Source: Homarus americanus (taxonomy: Eukaryota > Arthropoda > Malacostraca > Decapoda > Nephropidae). From it: a DNA stretch of 64,000 nucleotides. Positions 11,962-22,260 of the stretch are shown here, piece by piece. Position 1 is the first letter of the stretch; each line of letters opens with the position of its first letter. The stretch spans positions 988,859-1,052,858 of the forward strand of contig NW_024753828.1 in the NCBI RefSeq assembly GCF_018991925.1, in the 5' to 3' direction. Both the position numbers and the translations under genes were made by a program. The notes under the pieces were generated by a model, which was not told where the DNA came from, did not search any database, and worked only from the letters and a program-made list of their open reading frames with translations.

Positions 11962-13481
11962 GTGAGTGTTGAAACCCTCTACACAACACACGATAACGCA
12001 CTAACCACCCTCCCACCTTTGGTCTTTGAAGATCAAGAGAGATGAAAGGGGGATGGCTTATGAGTTAGATTTGAGTCCAGTTACGGTCAAAATAATTGAT
12101 CAGTGTTACTACGGGCAGGTGTAGTCTCCACGACGGTTAATAGCAACGATAAATGCCGTGGTAATTGCCTTGTGGTCTTTGGGAGAGATTTACTGGCAGT
12201 GGAGATATCGTATGTTGCCTTATCTTCGTAATGAACAGCTGGGGACGGGAGTAATGAGGAAGTATCGCGGGGTGTGGCTGTCCTGAGGTTCGGGGGGGGG
12301 GGGTACGTCCCTGATTATGCGTACCTTAGAAATGCTGCTGTGACGTTAGTTGGGTTAAGTAGGTGAGCTTGTGTATCTCCATTATAATGGCGTCTATTTT
12401 GGTATTTATTTATGACATTTATGGAGAAAAGATAGGGAAGGGACGATGGAGGTAAGGTGATGGTTGGTGAAGGCGGTGTAGAGGTGAGTGATCAATAAGA
12501 GCCGGGGGCCGCACCAGGACTGTGTCGTGAGTGTTTAGTGTTGCAAATGAGATACAGCTGGGTGTGGAAGCGGCAGTAATAATTGCCACTGAATGTCACC
12601 GCCAACGCCGCCTCCCTCGTCGTCGCTGTCACGGGGCCAGTTACTACGCGGATTTACTCGGTGTATTGCAGTACTTTTAGGAACAGCAGACCCGTGTGTG
12701 TTTGATGATGGATAGGGATATGGGTAAACATAAAAGAATTCGATTAATGTCTGAGTGCACGATAAGAAGGTACACGTGATGTGGTTGAAAAATTCAAGAG
12801 ACGAGGTTTTAGTTTTGTGTTTTCTTACAGTGGCAGGAGTTTGGTGTGTTTACTCAGTATTTTTATACTCTGAGCAGCTAACATTATACGTAGTGTGGAG
12901 AAAAGGGAGTATGCTAGTGTTTGGGAGACGGTCCTGATTTCTGCCACTACTAGATTTTAATATTTATGTTATGCTGTTGGACAAGTTGTGGCGCTTCCCA
13001 GGTCGTGTCTTCAGGAGGGCAGGGGGGTACTAGGTGATTCAGCGAGGTGTGTGTAGGTGGTCGTTATACTGAAGCGACCAAATTCCCTGCAAACTATGGT
13101 CATACAGTAGATTTAATAGCAACAGTTTTATTTTAATGTATAACGAAATAAAAAACGAGTACGTTAGATTTTTGTTTTAATTGATTATTTTTTCTCAATA
13201 TCTTAACCTTTCCTTTAAATCATCTCTTAAAAAATATCTATTGTCTAAGTATTAATATTCCTCGTAACACCTACTATAGTTACAGTACCTGCTTTTATTG
13301 TGTACCATCAAAACCGTTTTATCAGAAATTATCATATAGATAAATAAGAAATTAACATTGCATAAAATATATTTGCCAACTAGACATAATCCTGACAAAG
13401 CTCTGTCCTCTTGTTTAACCTTAATACAACCCATGCTGTACTGCTTCCCTCAGTATAAAAAGGTTTTTCAATTCCAATTTA

Positions 13482-13484
<3 letters not shown>

Positions 13485-13565
<81 letters not shown>
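13485..13565. repeat. (TA)n microsatellite
   Basis: About 80 bp of alternating TA, lying about 40 bp left of the SINE-like repeat copy at 13605. Confidence 0.97.
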
Positions 13566-13567
<2 letters not shown>

Positions 13568-13604
13568 AACAAAAATATCGAAGTGATAACCGTGGAAACA
13601 TTCT

Positions 13605-13824
13605 GATATGTTCTTATTACCACTATGCTACAGTATGTGTACTATTCCAGATGATACTAAATGTTACATAATACTTCCTTGAGATTAATGTACAGTATAT
13701 ATCAGGTGCCTACAAGAGAGCTCAGGTTCTCAACTGGCTCAGCCATGTTAATATTGTTATTATTATCGACTCTGTATCTGTGTTTTTCTGGCTAAATAAA
13801 CTGTTTCATTCAATCAATCAATTA
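13605..13824 (+). mobile_element. SINE-like / LINE 3'-end repeat, copy A
   Basis: About 220 bp closely matching 55819-56045 on the same strand. Shared blocks include ACTAAATGTTACATAATAC, CTTCCTTGAGAT, GAGAGCTCAGGTTCTCAACT and GTTAATATTGTTATTATTAT. It ends TAAATAAACTGTTTCA followed by a CAAT/TCAAT tandem tail. A final AATAAA and a short tandem tail are typical of the 3' ends of some non-LTR retrotransposons and the SINEs that borrow them. No protein-coding frame and no clear tRNA-like A/B boxes are seen. Confidence 0.7.
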
Positions 13825-15148
13825 AGGTGGCGAGAAGACGGCCACGCTGGTCCTGAAAAATTAGATGCTCTTCCTCACTCCACTCGACGACACCTTTGAA
13901 ATTTGTGTAGTTTTCATTTCGTTATGAATATGATTATACTCATACATGTCCCGAGTGACAAAGTTGTTGGCATTATGGCTTGATCATCACATTCTTTAGA
14001 AAGTTGCCAGCGTTGTTGTCGGTGGAGACGGCAAACGGGAATGTTAAACCCGAGAAGCTGACGTAGTAATAGTGTTATTATAGGCAGTAGGAGTCATTCA
14101 CTGAGGACTTGTATCGTGGAAGTGAGGAAGTTACTGTCTGTAATTGAAATTCCTGGCTGCTCAACATCTATTAGGTCTCTATTTGATGGAGTGATCGGGG
14201 AAAATTATTCTCTGAAAATTGTCTATTCCTTGGACATCATCTTGGGTGAGCGATTGTAACTGAAGTGGGAGATGAACGATGGCTGATGGGTGGGCGACGG
14301 CTTCTTTGCCACGGTTAAAGAAAACTTGCTCATGTGTGTTGAATATTGGTGCAGGTGTTAAGTGGGCCTCACACCTCTCGTGGTCACCTGGTCCAATACG
14401 CCAGCACACTACACGCCACCTCCAGATGTCTCTTTTGAACGTTCTCTATTCTCTCCCGTTCCGCGCAAAATATAGTATGTTTGTTGTGTTGGTTGAGGCG
14501 TTGGTTATAGTCACCTCATAAGACAAGGTAAGTGGCAACTGTGTTAGGTTAAGGTACGTAGTTTAGCGGGTGGCTGGGCTCACCGTGTTTTGACAGCTGC
14601 CTAACTCACCCTCAGAGGCGCGGGGGGCTGCTGAGGGTGGTGGTTGGCTGGTTGCTTGAGGGAGCTTTGGCTGTGTGGAGGGGGGAGGGGGTATAGGCGA
14701 GGGTGATGGTGATGGATAGGTGGGTTGGGGGAACTAGAGGAAGGTGGAGGTGCGATGATGAATAATTGGATAGTCCTATTCCTCATCCTTTTTTACGGTT
14801 TAAAACAACGCTATTATGTAAAGCTTTTTCATGTAATTATATCTTAAATAATGTTAAGATATCAAGTTGTCTGAATATCGGAAGGGAGGGAGCCTTTACT
14901 GATATGTTTAATTTAGAGGGTGATGTAATTTTTAGAAAACGAAAATCAATATTGTTTGCCATTGAGGACAAGAAATGTTCGCAGATCGGCGGAGCATCAT
15001 GGAAATTATTCCCCAGTTTTAGGAGAATATTTCCTGCGTCATGGTGATGTCTGCCATTCAGCGTTTCAAGTGATATATCTCTCTGTGACTCGCCGTGTTT
15101 TTTGTTTGTGTTTCCGAAGCATAATGCATAATGTGTTTTTGCTCGTAA

Positions 15149-15683
15149 CAAGGCTAATAAAGTACTTGGGTTCATACAAAGGAGTGTTAGTTACAAGACT
15201 AGCGAGGTCATCCTAAAACTGTATCTTGCTCTTGTGAGACCACACCTGGATTACGCAGTTCAGTTCTGGTCACCGTATTACAGAATGGATATAGAATCCT
15301 TGGAAAGAATTCAGAGGAGAATGACAAGACTAATCCCGGGCATTAGGAACCTTGAGTATAGAGACAGGTTAAAGCATCTTAATTTGCACTCCCTTGAGAG
15401 ACGTAGAGCGAGGGGCGATCTGATAGAGGTGTATAAGTGGAAGGCAGGGCTAAACAAAGGGGACATTACAAAGGTACTCAAATTATCCAACCAGGAGCGA
15501 ACTCGTAACAATGGTTTTAAATTAGACAAATTTAGATTTAGGCGTGAAATAGGTAAACACTGGTTTGGGAACAGAGTAGTGGATGAATGGAACAAGTTAC
15601 CAAATATCATCATCAACTCGAATACGCTGAATTGCTTCAAACATAGGTTGGATGCTCATATGAGCAATAGGGGTTGGGTGTAA
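15149..15683 (+). pseudogene. CR1-like reverse transcriptase, C-terminal fragment
   Basis: A single open frame of about 178 codons runs to the stop at 15683. It is continuous upstream of any start codon, as expected for a truncated polyprotein. Recognisable blocks in order: VLGFIQRSVSYKTSEVIL; LYLALVRPHLDYAVQFWSPY; ..LERIQRRMTRLIPG..; LEYRDRLKHLNLHSLERRR; RGDLIEVYKW; HWFGNRVVDEWNKLP; ..LNCFKHRLD. This is the thumb/C-terminal region after the YADD-bearing palm of CR1/jockey-group reverse transcriptases. The catalytic motifs are absent. The intact frame suggests fairly recent insertion compared with its broken neighbour. Confidence 0.85.
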
Positions 15684-15754
15684 ACGGGACTGCCCAGTAT
15701 GGGCCAATAGGCCCGCTGCAGTTTCCTCCATTCTTATGTTCTTATGTTCTTATT
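15149..15754 (+). mobile_element. 5'-truncated CR1-like non-LTR retrotransposon
   Basis: This is the 3' end of a non-LTR element. It starts at the coding block NKANKVLGFIQRSVSYK, continues through the C-terminal reverse transcriptase region to TAA at 15683, then has a short 3' untranslated region. It ends in tandem ATTCTTATG-type octamers (15731-15754), the kind of microsatellite tail seen in CR1/L2-group elements instead of poly(A). The 5' truncation is the usual product of incomplete reverse transcription. The tail directly abuts the jockey-like pseudogene of the opposite strand. Confidence 0.8.
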
Positions 15755-17530
15755 CCACAGTTTGGCTGTGTGGGGAAAGTAGGATGTACTGTAACGGGTT
15801 ATTCTAGTGTGACTGACATCCTCAGAGAAATGGTGGGTCCTGCGGGCAAGACGTGTGTTACGAGCCCACGGCCTTGCTGGCGGTACACAGGATGCCAAAT
15901 CCACCGAACATTGCCCGTTAAAGTTCCTGTAAAAGAGAGAGAGTGAAGCAACATTGCGGCGTAGAGAAAGGGAAGAAAGATTGTCAACTAAAGGAGGAGA
16001 GTTAATAAGACGAAATGCCTTTAATTCCATCCTATCTAACGGACAGAAGAAGAGCCACCCCGGATATGAGAGCAGTACTCCAAGTTAGGATGAATGAATC
16101 CCTTATATACTTGGAGCAACTGCTCAGGAGTGAAGTAGCAAGTAGTTATGGCATCTGTACAGCATTCCCAGCTTTCGGGAGGCAGCTTTAGCAATGTTGA
16201 GGATGTGTGGCTTCCATGACGTATTAGAGGAAATGGTGAGGCCTAGCATATCTATTTTAGAATTTGGCAGAATGATAGTGTCCTGAAATGTGATTAGTGG
16301 GAGATCATCTAATTTGGAAAGTGTAATTGGTAAATACTTTTTTTTATTACTATTAAATTTAACCAAGTTTCTACCTCCCCACTCGGAGATGCTGCACAGA
16401 TCCGCATTGATAGATGTAATGATATCAGCCCTAGAAACAGATCTAGTTTGAGAGTTAAGGGGAAGGGAAAAATGTGAAGGAGAGTGAAGAGTAGAATCAT
16501 CATCGTAAGAATGGATAGAATTAGTTGCAGTGTGAAGTAAATCATTGATAAAAAGAAGGAAGAGAGTAGGTGAAAGAACAGAACCTTGTGGGACACCACG
16601 ATTGGTAGAGAAAGAGCGAGAGATCGATCCCTCGACAACAACTGCCATGGATCGGTTCTCAAGGAAGCTAGAGATTAGAGAACAAAGTGGGGGAGAGAAA
16701 CCATAAGAGGGAAGCTTAGAAAGCATGCTTTGGAGATGTCGTGGGCCACGACGAAAGTTTCCCCATAATCCCTGAGAGAGGATGACCAAAGATGGGTGCA
16801 GTAGGAGAGCAGATCACCAGTAGATCTCGCCTGGTGAAAGCCATACTGGTGATTCGACAAAAGAGAATGGCGTTCAAGGTGACCGAGAAAATGAGAGTTC
16901 AAGATAGTTTCGAAAATCTTAGAGAGGGATGAAGTTGGGGCAATGGGACGATAGTTAGAGGGATTAGAATTCTCCCCCTTCTTCGGGATGGGCTGAACCG
17001 AGGCATGCTTCCAAGAAGAAGGAAAAGTTTGGGTATTGAGGCAAAGGCGTAAGCACAGGGGCTAGAGCTTCAGAACTCGAGGGGGTATTCCGTCCGGTCC
17101 ATGCGCCTTACTCACATCCAACCTGGATAACACACCAACAACCCTACGAATGGAAATTATAAGAAAGTGCATAGGTTCAGTAGGAGGAGCAGGTAGGAGG
17201 GATAGAGATGGAATCGTCTAAGGTGGAGCTAGAGGAAAATAAGGTGCCAAAGAGATTGGTTTTGTCAGGGAGAGAGTTAGCTATAGAGTTATCTGGTCGG
17301 AAGAGAGGAGGAAAAGAGAGAGTGCAGAAGTTATTACAGATGTTTTTGGTTAAGGACCAGAAGGATTTACTGGAGGAAGAATTAGTCAGGACTCTTTCTT
17401 TTTAAAACATTCCGCTTGGTCTTACAACGATTCCTAGAAGTAATGAAAGAGGAGTGGGTAATAGGAGGAGATTGTTTCATCGCCTGATATGCAAGAGAAC
17501 AAGAGCGATCAAACTAATGATTGTAATCTG
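15755..17530 (-). pseudogene. Jockey-like non-LTR reverse transcriptase pseudogene
   Basis: Read on the minus strand, fragments in three frames spell an RT in order: SKAHGPDGIPPRVLK near 17125-17080; HFLGHLERHSLLSNHQYGFH and ARSTGDLLSYC (fingers) near 16890-16820; VVAHDISKA near 16750; SKLPSYGFSPPLCSLISSFL near 16730-16660; RGVPQGSVLSPTLFLLFIND near 16600-16545; SYDDDSTLHSPS, the YADD catalytic box with Ala replaced by Asp, near 16500; WGGRNLVKFN near 16375; LGLTISSNTSWKPHI near 16230; and finally KAFRLINSPPLVDNLSSLSL and ASLSLFYRNF at 16025-15915, ending at ..TAKLWN where the CR1 tail begins. At least three frameshifts and several stops break it. It is dead, and its 3' end is missing or displaced by the CR1 copy. 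Confidence 0.85.
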
Positions 17531-17972
17531 ATATTTTTTTGTTATTATTACAACTTTGTGAGGTTACGTCTCTCGATCTGAAGTTCCCCTCATCTAACTA
17601 TCACAGCTGACCTCCGTACCTGTGATGGGTGAGTTTGGGTTTGTGGTACAAAAGAAACGTTCTGTACCAGTAGTCCGCCGCCCACAGTAGGTGTCACCCG
17701 ACGCTGGACTGAAACCTGATAGGCGGACGCAGACAAGCAGGCAGGCAGGCACGTGTTCCTTGTTACAGCCAGGGTCCAGGTGTTGGTGCAGTCTATATAC
17801 AGTATTGCCTTTCGTTGTTATATCTGAAGTTCATTTAAAACCCACAGGTAGGATAATTTATACTGACATTTATATTTTCGTTGTACTACTGTAAGTATTT
17901 TTGTTGTAGTGGATTGGATTATGCTTGTGCACTGAGTATACCTGTAGTTTGTATTTATTTATTTATATATTT

Positions 17973-18136
17973 ATTTATTTAGTTATTTAGACGTGTCTTA
18001 AGATATATATTTGTGTTTATTTTGTTTTCCATGCGAGACGGCGGCAAATATTATGTGAACTTGTGAAAAACCAGCGAAGCGTGAGGCCCAGTTGTAACAC
18101 ACCGGGCTAAACACACACACACACACACACACACAC
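17973..18136. repeat. AT-rich stretch and (AC)n microsatellite
   Basis: TTTATTTA-rich sequence followed by a CA tract at 18110-18136. No gene is recognised between 17560 and the gap. Confidence 0.7.
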
Positions 18137-18403
18137 ATATTATTTTTATTTAATATTCCTTGACATGTTTACATTTTCATGTTCTCTCTTAATTAAATAT
18201 TGTGTATTTGTGTTATATATATTAGGCTGTTTTTCTTTTTATTGTTTCTTGTCATTGATATTTTATTTATTTACTTTTTTCATAGCGAGTTTGACATTTA
18301 GGTGTTGTGTTTGGATGTGTATCACGAGGGTGTCCCGTTATGTGGGCGTACCGGATCTCTTTTGGTCTTTTCACAGCAGTTATGAGAAGTTGACCACCGC
18401 TGG

Positions 18404-18502
18404 NNNNNNNNNNNNNNNNNNNNNNNNNNNNNNNNNNNNNNNNNNNNNNNNNNNNNNNNNNNNNNNNNNNNNNNNNNNNNNNNNNNNNNNNNNNNNNNNN
18501 NN
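18404..18502. other. Assembly gap (99 N)
   Basis: The run of N sits exactly at the left border of the large minisatellite. The true length and left end of the array are therefore unknown. Confidence 1.
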
Positions 18503-19790
18503 CTGTCTTTCTTGTTTGGCTGTCTTTCTTGCTTGGCTGTCTTTCTTGTTTGGCTGTCTCTTGCCTTAGTGTCTCTTGTTTTGCTGTCTTTCTTGCTTAG
18601 CTGTCTTTTCTTGTTTTAGCCGTCTTTCTTGTTTGGTTTTCTTCTTGCTTGGCTGTCTTACTTGTTTGGTTGTCTTCTTGTTAGCTGTCTTTCTTGTTTG
18701 GCTGTCTTTCTTGCTTAGCTGTCTTACTTGTTTGGTTGTCTTCTTGCTTGGCTGTCTGTCTTCTTGGCTGTCTTTCTTGTTGGCTGTCTTTCTTGCTTGG
18801 CTGTCTTTCTTGTTTGGCTGTCTTTCTTGCTTGGCTGTCTTTCTTGTTTGGCTGTCTTACTTCTTTGGTTGTCTTCTTGCTTGGCTCTTTCTTGCTTGGC
18901 TGTCTTTCTTGCTTGGCTGTCTTCTTCTTTGGTTGTCTTCTTGTTTGGCTGTCTTTCTTGCTTGGCTGTCCTTCTTGCTTGGCTGTCTTTCTTGCTTAGC
19001 TGTCTTTCTTGTTTGGCTGTCTTTCTTGTTTGGCTGTCTTTCTTGCTTGACTGTCTTTCTTGCTTGGCTGTCTTTCTTGCTTGGCTGTCTTACTTGCTTG
19101 GCTGTCTTACTTGTTTTGGTTGTCTTCTTGCTTGGCTGTCTTTCTTGCTTGGCTGTCTTACTTGTTTGGCTGTCTTTCTTGCTTGGCTGTCTTTCTTGCT
19201 TGGCTGTCTTACTTGCTTAGCTGTCTTACTTGTTTGTTGTCTTCTTGTGGCTGTCTTTCTTGTGGCTGTCTTACTTGTTTGGTTATTGTTTCTTGCTTGG
19301 CTGTGTTTCTTGTTTGGTTGTCTTTCTTGCTTGGCTGTCTCTCTTGTTTGGCTGTCTTACTTGCTTGGCTGTCTTTCTTGCTTAGCTGTCTCTTGTTTGG
19401 CTGTCTTTCTTGCTTGGCTGTCTTACTTGTTTGGTTGTCTTCTTGCTTGTGTCTGTCTTGCTTAGCTGTCTTTCTTGTAGCTGTCTTTCTTGTAGCTGTC
19501 TTTCTTGTTTTATTGGCTGTCTTTCTTGCTTGGCTGTCTTTTTCTTGTTTGGCTGTCTTACTTCTTTGGTTTATCTTCTTGCTTGGCTGTCTTTCTTGCT
19601 TAGCTGTCTTTCTTGCTTGGCTGTCTTCTTCTGGTTGTCTTCCTTGTTTGGCTGTCTTTCTTGTTTGGCTGTCTTTCTTGCTTGGCTGCTCTTTCTTGCT
19701 TGGCTGTCTTTCTTGCTTGGCTGTCTTTCTTGCTTGGCTGTCTTTCTTGTTTGGTGTCTTACTTGTTTGGTTGTCTTTTCATTGTCTTTG
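18503..19790. repeat. Minisatellite block 1 (17-bp units)
   Basis: Tandem copies of CTGTCTTTCTTGTTTGG and the C-variant CTGTCTTTCTTGCTTGG, with fewer 16-bp TTGTCTTCTTGCTTGG units than block 3. The plus strand is almost free of A, so stop codons (all need A on this strand, or T on the other) are rare. Several overlapping Cys-Leu-Trp-rich frames result. These are artefacts of composition. Confidence 0.97.
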
Positions 19791-22260
19791 TTTGGCTGTC
19801 TTTTCTTGTTTGGTTTTTCTTGTCATTGTCTTCATTTGTTTGGTTGTCTTCTTGCTTTTCACGTCTTTCTTGTTTGGTTGTCTCTTGCTTGCCGCCTCTT
19901 TTGTTTATTGTCTTTGCTTGGCTGTCTTTTCTTGTTTGGCGGTGTTTCTTGGTTTGGTTGTCTTCTTGTTTGGTTTGCCTTTTTTGCTTGGTTGTCTTCT
20001 GTTTATTGTCTTTCTTGTTTGGTTTGTCTTCTTGTTCAGTTTGTCTCTTTATTGTATTTCTCTTGTTTATCAAGGTTCTTCTTGGTTTGGTTTTCTTCGT
20101 TTGGCTGTCTTAATTTGTTTCATTGTCTTTCCTTGCTTCACGTCTTTCTTGCTTCATTGTCTTGCTCTGTTTACTGTCTTCACTATTCATTGTCTTCTTT
20201 GCTCACTGTCTTCTTGTTTGGTTTCTTCTTGTTTGGTTGTCTTTCTTGTTTGGTTGTCTTTGTTTGGCTGTCTTACTTGTTTGGTTGTCTCTTTGTTTGC
20301 TGTCTTCTCTTATTTTATTGTCTTTCTTGTTTACCGTCTTTTTTTTTGTTTGGCTGTCTTTTCTTGTTTGGTTTTCTTCTTGCTTGGTTGTCTTGATTTG
20401 TTTGTCTTGCTTGCTGTCTTCTTGGTTTACTGTCTTTCTTGTTTCATTGTCTCTTCTTGTTTGGTTTTCTTCTGTTTGGCTGTCTCAATTTGCTCTTGGT
20501 TTGTCTTCTTTGTTTGGTTTTCTTTGCTTTACTGTCTTTAATTTGCCTGGTTGTCTCCTTGCTCACTGTCTCTCTTCCTTGCTCTGGCTTGTCTCTCCCT
20601 GTTGTCTGGTCAGTCCTTTGCTCAGCTGTCTTCCTTTGCTTCATGCTTATGCTCTTATTCAATGTCTCTCTTGCTCATTGTCTCTCTGCTCTTACTGTCC
20701 TCCTTGGTTCATTGTCTTCTTGTTTTTTCTTGCTTGGTTGTTCACTTGTTTGGTTGTTGGTTGTCTTTCTTGTTTGGCTGTTTTGTTTGGCTGTCTTTCT
20801 TGTTTGGTTGTCTTCTGTTGCCGTCTCTTGTTTACGTTTTCTTGTTTGGTTTTCTTGCTTGGCTGTTTACTTGTTTGGTTGTTTCTTGCTTGGTTGTCTT
20901 TTTCTTGTTTGCTGTCTTTCTTGCTTGCCGCCTTTTTTGTTTGGTTGTCTTTCTTGCTTGGTTGTCTTTTCTTGTTTGGCGGTGTTTTGTTTGGTCGTCT
21001 TTTTCTTGTTTGGTTGTCTTCTTGCTTGGTCGTTCTCTGTTTGGCCGTCTTTCTTGTTTGGTTTTCTTCTTGTTTACCGTCTTTCTTGTTTGGCTGTCTC
21101 TTGCTTGGCCGTCTCTGTTTGGCCGTTCTTGTTTGATTGTCTTCTTGCTTTACTCTCTTGTTTCATTGTCTTTCTGGTTTGGCCTCTCCTGCCCACTGTC
21201 CTCCTTGTCTACCGTCCTCCTTGCCTGGCCGGGTCCTCCTGGTCTACTGTCCTCCTTGCTCATTGTCCTCGCTCACTGGTCCTCCTGTCTGGCTATGCTC
21301 CTTTGCTCCATCGTCTCCTGCTCGAGCCGTCCTCTCCTTGCTCATTGTCCTCCTGCTCACTGTCCTTCCTTTATTCTGGTTGTCCCTCATTTCACTGTCC
21401 CCTCCTGTCTACTGTCCTCCTCCTGCCTGGTCATCCCTTGCCTGGCCGTCCTCCTTATTCACGTGCTCCCTTGGTCTGGCTGCTGTCCCTGCTCACGTCC
21501 TCTCCTGTCTGGCCTGTCCTCCTTGGCTTCATCGTCCTCCTTGCTCACAAGTGCTCTTTGCCCACTGTCTCCTGTCACCGTCCTCTTTCTGTCTGGCTGT
21601 CTCCCTGTTTTACCGTCCTTGTCTTGGTCGTCTCCCTTGCCTTACCGTCCTTCCTGGTTTGGTTGTCTCTTTGTTTATTACTTCTTTGTTTATTGTCTTC
21701 TTGCTTTATTGTCTTCTTATTTGGTTGTCTTCCTTGTTTCATTGTCTTTCTCTTGTGGTTTGGCTATGTTTTGTTTTATTGTCTTCTGTTTCATTGTCTT
21801 TCTTGCTCATTGTCTCTTCGTTGTCTCTCCTTGCCCAGTTGTCTCTCTTAGTTTACTGTCTCTTCTTGTTTGGTTGTCTCTTGCTTGATTGTCTGCACTT
21901 GGTTCATTGTCTTCTCGCTTACTGTCTCTTCTCTGTTTTTGCTATGTTTTGCTCTTGGTCGTCCCTACCTTTTGTCTGGTTGTCTCTGTTCGGTCATCCT
22001 ACCTATTCTGGCTGTCTCTGCTCTGGTCGTCTCTTCTTGTCTGGCTATGCTCTTTGCTCATCGTCCATCTTGGTTCTGGCTTGTCTCCTGCTCATCGTCT
22101 CATTTGCTCATTGTCTTCCTTGCTTCATTTCCTTGTCTGGCTATGCTCTTGTCTTGGCTGGTCTCCTTGTCATCGTCTCTTCTTGTTCATTGTCTCGGCT
22201 TGGTTGTCTTTTCTTGTTTGGTTGTTTTGTTTATTGTCTTTGTTTGGGTGTTTTGGCTGT
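19791..22260. repeat. Minisatellite block 2 (diverged)
   Basis: The same TTGTCTT/CTTGTTTGG vocabulary persists but units differ in length and sequence. Between about 21150 and 21650 it drifts to a C-richer form (CCTCCTTGCTCACTGTCC and similar). Frequent 1-2-base indels are seen. This is either an old, unhomogenised interior or poorly corrected consensus sequence. Confidence 0.85.

Noticed and set aside
14766..15175. Overlapping frames of 86-112 codons left of the CR1 fragment as a gene or the missing jockey 3' end
   Set aside because: Neither strand shows the expected C-terminal jockey residues or any other domain, and the frames overlap one another.
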